Assembly: GCA_037176705.1 (NCBI GenBank)
Contig: CM073887.1
Span: 62,767,001-62,831,000 of the forward strand
Direction of reading: 5' to 3'
From: Molossus alvarezi
Lineage: Eukaryota; Chordata; Mammalia; Chiroptera; Molossidae
DNA: 64,000 nt
The position numbers and the translations under genes are program-made. A model generated the notes under the pieces. The model was not told where the DNA came from, did no database searches, and saw only the letters and a list, made by a program, of their open reading frames with translations. Position 1 is the first letter of the stretch. Each line of letters begins with the position of its first letter. Below, one piece after another: positions 58,577 to 64,000 of this stretch.

Positions 58577-59326
58577 TCTTGTAGAATTTTTATGTGTTTA
58601 GATAGCAGATATGAGGTCGATTTGCTGTGTGGCAGACATGTATATTTGCCTTGGTCTTGCCTTCTCCCTCTGTAAAATGGGGTAATTTGTGAGTTAAGGG
58701 CAAGTAGGGAGATGTATTACTGTAATTGGACCATAGAAAAGATAGAAGATTATAATGAACTTGAAGAATTGAGGAAAAGTAGTAGGAGAACCATCACCTT
58801 AAAGGATCATGTCCATATTTTGGGACAGCTTGAGCAGTTACCTGGTGAGTGGTCTCTTAGACATTAGCACCTTGAAATAAGAACTGTTCTTTTAGGGTGA
58901 TGGATCAAATTTGGGGACAAAAGACTGGGAAAGTGATGTACAAAGGCATTTGATGCGACACAATAAGAGTACATTGAGAAGGGCAGTGTGTGGCTTAGTG
59001 CGATCAGAATTCACCTTGAGCTCCCAGGATAGAGAGAGCTGTGGAGATGCTAACTCTGCCTCTGGGGTGAGTTCTGGGGTGGGCAGGACAATTTTTTTTT
59101 GAGAAGATTATTTCTTAGCAATTAGTAAAAGGCCTAAAATCATGGCTGTGAGTTGGGCCCAGCCTTTTTCACTTACTAGTGTGGGTACAGATGGCACATA
59201 CTCCTAATAGCTAAAACCCAGGGGGAAATAATGGGTGAAAATCTGAGCTAGGTCCCCATTGGGCTTCTCTCAGGTTTGAGGAAAAGGGGTATTTTCCTTC
59301 CTTGAAATATCCCCACTTCCTCACTT

Positions 59327-59329
<3 letters not shown>

Positions 59330-59375
<46 letters not shown>

Positions 59376-59377
59376 AA
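59330..59377 (+). repeat. (TC)n(AC)n compound microsatellite
   Basis: A run of TC dinucleotides passes directly into AC dinucleotides. Confidence 0.96.
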
Positions 59378-59423
59378 GTGACTTTACTATCGAGGCCAAG
59401 AAATATCCACCAATCTTTTATTT

Positions 59424-59640
59424 TTATGTTTATTATTATTTTTTTATTGATTTTAGAGAGAGAGGAAGAGAGAGGGAGAGATAGAAACATCGATGAGAGA
59501 GAACATTGATTGGCTGCCTCCTGCATGCCCCTCATTGGGGCTTGGGCCCACAACCTGGGCATGTGCCCTGACTGGGAATTGAACTGGCGACCTCTTGGTG
59601 CATGGGTCGACACTCAACCACTGAGTCATACCAGCTGGGC
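59424..59640 (-). mobile_element. SINE, type B
   Basis: TTTATTGATTTTAGAGAGAG to CATACCAGCTGGGC. TSD TATCCACCAAT on both sides. Confidence 0.9.
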
Positions 59641-60235
59641 TATCCACCAATATTAAATTTCTCTTAATTAGTTAAAGGACAGTTATTCCATTCTATAAGA
59701 AAGGAGCAAAATTTATTATTTTTAATATATAAAAAACAAGGTAAACAACTTTCAAAGGGATCACTGTCCTTTTTGAAATTATGCTGTGTTTCTTGTGCGC
59801 CACAGACTTCACTCTGGTGGATGGTGGTGCCACCACCAAGTCTCTTATCTAACAGGAAGTTTTTAAACTTTTTTTTTTAATTGAAAGATCCTTACAACAA
59901 TAAAAACCCTTGGATAATTAGAAATGATATTGATCTAGGTACATTTATTAGATGTAGTGTAACACGGTTAACCATTGGTGGGCAGCTCTAAAAGGCATGT
60001 TGGTCTCAACATTGCCCAGCTTCTAAGACTGAACAATAAACTGTTGATTTATATAACTGAAATAGCTAGGGAAGTCAGGGTTTCCTTCCTGTTGGAGACA
60101 GCACTGGGGGCATTAAATCCCTGTGGGATCTTGATGATAAGAAAGAAGTCGCCTCTTTTGGAACTGGGAAATAACTACTGTATCAAGTCTTTCCATTCAA
60201 ATGAATGGATGGTGTTATTTTATTTTATTTTTTAA

Positions 60236-60459
60236 AAAAATCTTCACCTGAGGATATTTTTCAATTGATTTTCGGAGAGAGGGAGAGAGAGAGAGAGAAA
60301 GAGAAAGAGAGAGAGAGAAACATCGATGTAAGATTACATCGATTGGTTGCCTCTTGCATGCCGCAACTGAGGCACATGCCCTTGACCGGAATCAAATCTG
60401 AAACTCTTTGGTCCTCAGGCCAATGCTCTTTCTAACCACTGAGACAAACCAGCTAGGGC
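60236..60459 (-). mobile_element. SINE, VES type A/B intermediate
   Basis: ATCTTCACCTGAGGATATTT, CAATTGATTTTCGGAGAGAG, head CAAACCAGCTAGGGC. TGGATGGTGTTATTTT at 60206 and 60729 encloses this and the next SINE. Confidence 0.82.
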
Positions 60460-60464
60460 TGGAT

Positions 60465-60728
60465 TTTTTTTTTTTTTTTTTTAAATCCTCCCAAGGATAT
60501 TTTTCCATTTATCTTTAGATAGAGTGGAAGGGAAGGAGAGAGAGAGGGAGAAAGAGAAACATCAATGTGAGAGAAACATATTGATTGGTTGCCTCCTGCA
60601 GGACCCTGACCAGGGCTGGGACTGAACCACAACCAAGGTTTGAGGTTCGTGCCCTTGACCAGAATCTAACCTGCGACTCTTTGGTCCAGAGGCTGATGCT
60701 CTAACCGCTGAGCCAAACTGGCCGGGGC
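60465..60728 (-). mobile_element. SINE, VES type A
   Basis: AATCCTCCCAAGGATATTTT, CATTTATCTTTAGATAGAGT, head CAAACTGGCCGGGGC. Joined to the preceding copy through a short TGGAT target. Confidence 0.87.
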
Positions 60729-61014
60729 TGGATGGTGTTATTTTTAATTTCTAGTATTAAGCTTGACTTTATTCTCTCTGCAGCCCGACTGCCTTTGTTT
60801 AATATACTATATTTATTTCTTCAAACTGTCCTATGAGGGACATTTGAGCTCTCAAGTAAGGGCTTTATTTATCGCAGGATTTCCTATGTAGCCATAAGGT
60901 AGGGTTTATTTTTTTTTAAGTGCAACTTAAAATTAGGTCGAAAAATAGAAAGTGTTAAGTCTTTTGGCTCATGTAATTTCCTATGGCAGCAAATAATTCA
61001 GCAACGTTGGTGGG

Positions 61015-61125
61015 CCTACCATGAGCAAGGCATACCATGCTGGGTGCTGGGGGTCTAGCAGTGAGTAGGACACTCAAGGAGCTTATATCCCAGTTGCAGA
61101 CAAGTAAATGAACAAATGAAAGAAT
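61015..61125 (+). repeat. Ancient repeat fragment
   Basis: TACCATGAGCAAGGCATACC, TGCTGGGGGTCTAGCAGTGA and AAGGAGCTTATATCCCAGTT match the old 'gccaggcactg...ctggggatacagcagtga...gagcttac' type. The family is not assigned. Confidence 0.5.
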
Positions 61126-62349
61126 ATTGTAAGGCCTCTTTGGGAATATCCCTGGATGTTGGGAGCTTGGGGTGGAGTTTCTTGGAGGTTTAGAAGTGAA
61201 ACCTCACTACTCTTCCCGTTTCCTCACTTGCTTGTTTCCTCCTTCTATAAGGAGGTAGAAATTATGGCATTTTCCTAATCGATTGTTGGCTGTTGGCACT
61301 GGTTGATCCAGGATGACTGTGGCTGTAATTTTGGAGTAACTAGAGAGACTGGGATGGTCACAGCCAGGAGCATTTTCGGGTTTGCTTTTCTTGAAGTTGG
61401 TGGCAGTGTGTTTTGGAATCCTGTGGCATTTCTTCATGGCAGTGCATATTGTGCAGAGATAAATAGCTCTAAAAGCCCTTCCTGCCTTGTTTGCAATCTT
61501 AAAAAAAAATTCAGACTCAGGGAATGCTTGGCTGTTATTTATGGTATAGGAAAAGTAAGATTTCAAATAGATAGACTGCTTTATTGTGTATTGGTAGGTT
61601 CATGGTGCATGGAGTTCCTTCTATCCTAGGGTTCCCTTTACACTGGGTTTGAGGAAGCTCTGTTTTGACTTTCCTATGTTGTGGCCAGATTTGATGTTAG
61701 TCCACATAGGTCAGTTATGTTACAGGTGCTTTTCTTAAGTAAGTGTATTGGTAAGAGAGCCCGAGAGGGGTGGATACTCATTTGGGGCACAGGCTCCAAG
61801 GGAGAGGAGGAGGGTATTCAAGGAGAGTTTCTGGTTAGTCTGTCTTCTTTTTCTTTCCTTCCACTCAAGTAATGACTCTGGAGGTGAAGAGGAAGGCCCA
61901 GGGCGGAAGTGGGCGTGAATAAGTAATGTAACTATGCATGTGACCAGGTTCCTACCTCTGGGCTCTGCTGTCCTTGGGAAGTGGATGCTTGCTCTCTCCT
62001 CACTTCCTGTTCCCTAGCACTCCAGGCTGAGTTGCTGGGCTCCAATTTGAGCATAGAAAACACCACTTTTTCCTTGGTAAGCTGATTTGTCAGAGTTGCG
62101 AGCACTTGAAAGTTCTGGGGCTCAGCTCATGTACTCACAAATTCAGAACTCTGGCAAGGTGGCCAACAGGATGATTTCCTATTACAATATCAGTGTTCCC
62201 TGCAGGAGCTTGCTTGTAGAGGGATGCTCTGGAGATGTGTATAGAATTTAAGGAAGCAGAAGGAGATAGGTCCTTCTGCAAGAGTGTGCTCTTGAAACAT
62301 GGTTTACTGTTATTTGTCTTTGCTGCTTTGTAAAAGTACCATGGGAGGC

Positions 62350-62550
62350 CCTGTGTGCAGTAGAAGCTTTAGAGCCAGAAAGCCTTGGGTCTCTATCCAG
62401 ATTTCAACACTTACTGGCTCTGTGATCTCAGGAAAGTGGCCCAACAGCTAGTGGCCTAAGATCTTTGAGCTTCGGTCTCCTCATTTGTGGGGTAGAGATG
62501 GTAAGCATGAAGTAAGCAATTAGACTATTGTAGATGCCTTGTAAAGGAGT
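62350..62550 (+). repeat. MIR fragment
   Basis: AGCTTTAGAGCCAGAAAGCC, ACTGGCTCTGTGATCTCAGG and CCTCATTTGTGGGGTAGAGA follow the MIR core. Confidence 0.65.
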
Positions 62551-62798
62551 TGTTACAGAATCATGTCAAGGCTGACTGTTTCTTTCAAGGTTGGCACCCA
62601 AGTTTGGACAGCTATCAATGGCAGTTATTACTGCCTAAGAGCAAACCAGTCCACACTGGGGCTGCAGGCTGCTGTGCATGACCAAGGGCTGTAAGCTAGA
62701 GAGGTTCCTGGGTTGGCTGATTTTTCTCAGTGAGTTGCCTCAGTTCATTGTAGCCTTACACTGGGTGTACAGTACTTGCCATAAAGATTTGCAGTGCT

Positions 62799-63054
62799 GC
62801 CCTGGCCGGTTTGGCTCAGCGGTTAGAGCGTCCGCCTGCGGTCCAGAGAGACCCGGGTTCGGTTCCCGCTAAGGGCATGTACCTCGGTTGCAGTTTGTCC
62901 CTGGCCCTGGTTGTTCGTGCGGGTGGCAGCCACTCGATGTGTCCCTTTCACATCGATGTTTCCCTCTCTCTCTCTTCCTCTCTCTCCCTCCTACTCTATC
63001 TGTACAAAAAATGGAAAAATGTCCTCGGATGAGGATTAAAAAAAAAAAAAAAAA
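62799..63054 (+). mobile_element. SINE, VES type A, young
   Basis: GCCCTGGCCGGTTTGGCTCA, CTGTACAAAAAATGG linker, GTCCTCGGATGAGGATTA and A tail. Perfect TSD AAAGATTTGCAGTGC at 62783 and 63055. Confidence 0.95.
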
Positions 63055-63074
63055 AAAGATTTGCAGTGCCTCCT

Positions 63075-63122
63075 CTGAACCGCAGGCCGACGCTCTAACC
63101 GCTGAGCCAAACTGGCCAGGGC
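63075..63122 (-). mobile_element. Tailless SINE head (48 bp)
   Basis: Reverse of GCCCTGGCCAGTTTGGCTCA through GCGGTTCAG, that is only the first 48 bases of a VES, with no A tail. TGCAGTGCCTCCT flanks it at 63062-63074 and 63123-63135 as a perfect 13-bp TSD. Confidence 0.88.
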
Positions 63123-63402
63123 TGCAGTGCCTCCTGAAGCATTACAGAGTAACTAGGAAAAAGACTTAAACCTATATTCTATGTGGCTGCCCTATGTGTT
63201 AGCAAAAGCCTCAACTTTGAGGGTGATGGAAATATTCATTTAACTTGCTAAGGGTCAGACATATGGCTGGATATAGGAGCTCACAGGGTGCTAGAAAAAG
63301 AGGTACATTAACTGGCAAATTTAGCGAAATGCTGCAGTTAGATCAGGGAAGGAGGGGCGATTTGGAGGGTCAGCAAAGGAAGGGGTGATGGAGAGAGTTA
63401 CT

Positions 63403-63630
63403 TTTTTTTTTTTATCCTCACCTGAGGACATTTTTGCATTTATCTACAGATGGGAGGAAGAGAGAGAAACATCGATGTGAGAGAGACACATTGACTGGTT
63501 GCTACCCACAGGACCCCAACCAGGGCGGGGGACAAAGGCAACCGAGGTTTGTGCCTTTAGCGGGAACCAAACCTGGGTCTCTCTGGTCTGCGGGCTGGCG
63601 CTCTAACCGCTGAGTCAAACTGGCCACGGC
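63403..63630 (-). mobile_element. SINE, VES type A
   Basis: ATCCTCACCTGAGGACATTT, GCATTTATCTACAGATGG linker, head CAAACTGGCCACGGC. TSD AGAGTTACTTTTT on both sides. Confidence 0.9.
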
Positions 63631-63769
63631 AAGAGTTACTTTTTAATAGGTAGCTAGACATTCTGGGGAGAGAGATAGCATGAGCACAGGCAAGGACCTG
63701 GTGGTGAAAAACAACCTGGTGAGTTCCCTTGAACTGAGGAGGTTATGTTCATCCAAAAGTTAGAGTTCA

Positions 63770-64000
63770 GCCCTGGCCAGTTTGGATCCGCAGTTAAAGT
63801 GTCGGCCCATGGACCAGTGAGTCTTGGGTTTGATTCCTGTCAAGGGCACATACCTCAGTTGCAGTTTGTCCCCAGCCCTGGTAGGGTCTTACAGGAGGCA
63901 ACCAGTCGATGTGGCTCTATCACATTGATGTTTCTCTCTGTCTCTCTCTCTCCCTCTTTCTTACTCTGTCTGATGATAAATGGAAAAATATCCTCAGGTG
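63770..64000 (+). mobile_element. SINE, VES type A, cut by the window end
   Basis: GCCCTGGCCAGTTTGGATCC through CTGATGATAAATGG and TATCCTCAGGTG at the last base. The A tail is outside the window. Confidence 0.9.

Larger units (their letters stand above)
54734..64000 (+). other. GATAD2A: Probable GATAD2A intron 1 (5' part)
   Basis: From the donor at 54734 to the window end no coding exon is recognised. Contains the pyrimidine-rich array, scattered SINEs and MIR fragments. Stretches 56190-57620, 58580-59420, 59645-60230 and 60730-62795 hold no gene that I can support. Confidence 0.6.

Noticed and set aside
3276..63032. Recurring open frames of 60-100 codons with [22 protein letters not shown] translations
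   Set aside because: They are one reading frame of the young VES SINE body, seen wherever a copy lies. Identity follows SINE age, not protein selection, and the frame enters the CT-rich tract as Ser/Leu repeats.
1..64000. CRISPR arrays, bacterial operons, tRNA/rRNA genes, endogenous retroviruses
   Set aside because: tRNA-like boxes all belong to SINE heads. No regularly spaced exact repeats, no LTR pairs or gag/pol-like frames were seen.

Overview
This is a mammalian nuclear genomic window, almost certainly from a yangochiropteran bat (vespertilionid, miniopterid or a relative). About seventy short insertions are bat VES-type tRNA-derived SINEs, with a tRNA-like head beginning GCCCTGGCCGGTTTGGCTCAG, a CT-rich middle and an A tail. 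Many are young, with perfect 12-20 bp target-site duplications (TSDs). There is no bacterial or viral gene organisation. Most short open frames are SINE, intron or UTR noise.

Positions 1-35,890 hold nearly all of MAU2 (SCC4) on the + strand. MAU2 is the TPR-superhelix partner of NIPBL in the cohesin loader. Nineteen exon segments with GT-AG borders join in phase into 559 codons plus a stop, ending at 33,881. The human protein, as I recall it, has 613 residues, so about 54 N-terminal codons and the promoter lie left of the window. Two exons are microexons (18 and 28 nt). A long 3' UTR probably runs to an ATTAAA at 35,865. Intron 1 (about 12 kb) and intron 5 (about 5 kb) are packed with nested SINEs. 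The exon-dense 3' half is almost free of them.

Positions 35,890-53,850 are intergenic. They hold an old L1 3' end, many SINEs, a Tigger-type MER2 relic broken up by SINEs (46.1-47.8 kb), an L2 fragment, and a young L1 3' end that appears to carry a 3' transduction (49.5-50.1 kb).

Positions 53,850-54,790 form a CpG island with a candidate non-coding first exon ending at a GTGAGT donor (54,733). By the human order MAU2-GATAD2A this should be the GATAD2A (p66-alpha, NuRD) promoter and exon 1. The rest of the window would then be its first intron. No GATAD2A coding exon is present, so this rests on synteny. Degenerate short-period arrays lie on both sides of the island and appear to read outward from it.

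The most noteworthy structures are: a 24-bp-arm near-perfect hairpin in MAU2 intron 17; a complete ORF1-only L1 (HAL1-like) inserted in a VES tail; a four-SINE nest inside one TSD pair; a tailless 48-bp SINE head with its own TSD; the L1 3' transduction; and the outward-reading arrays at the GATAD2A island. None of these amounts to a new gene system. They are mainly retrotransposon biology plus two conserved chromatin genes.
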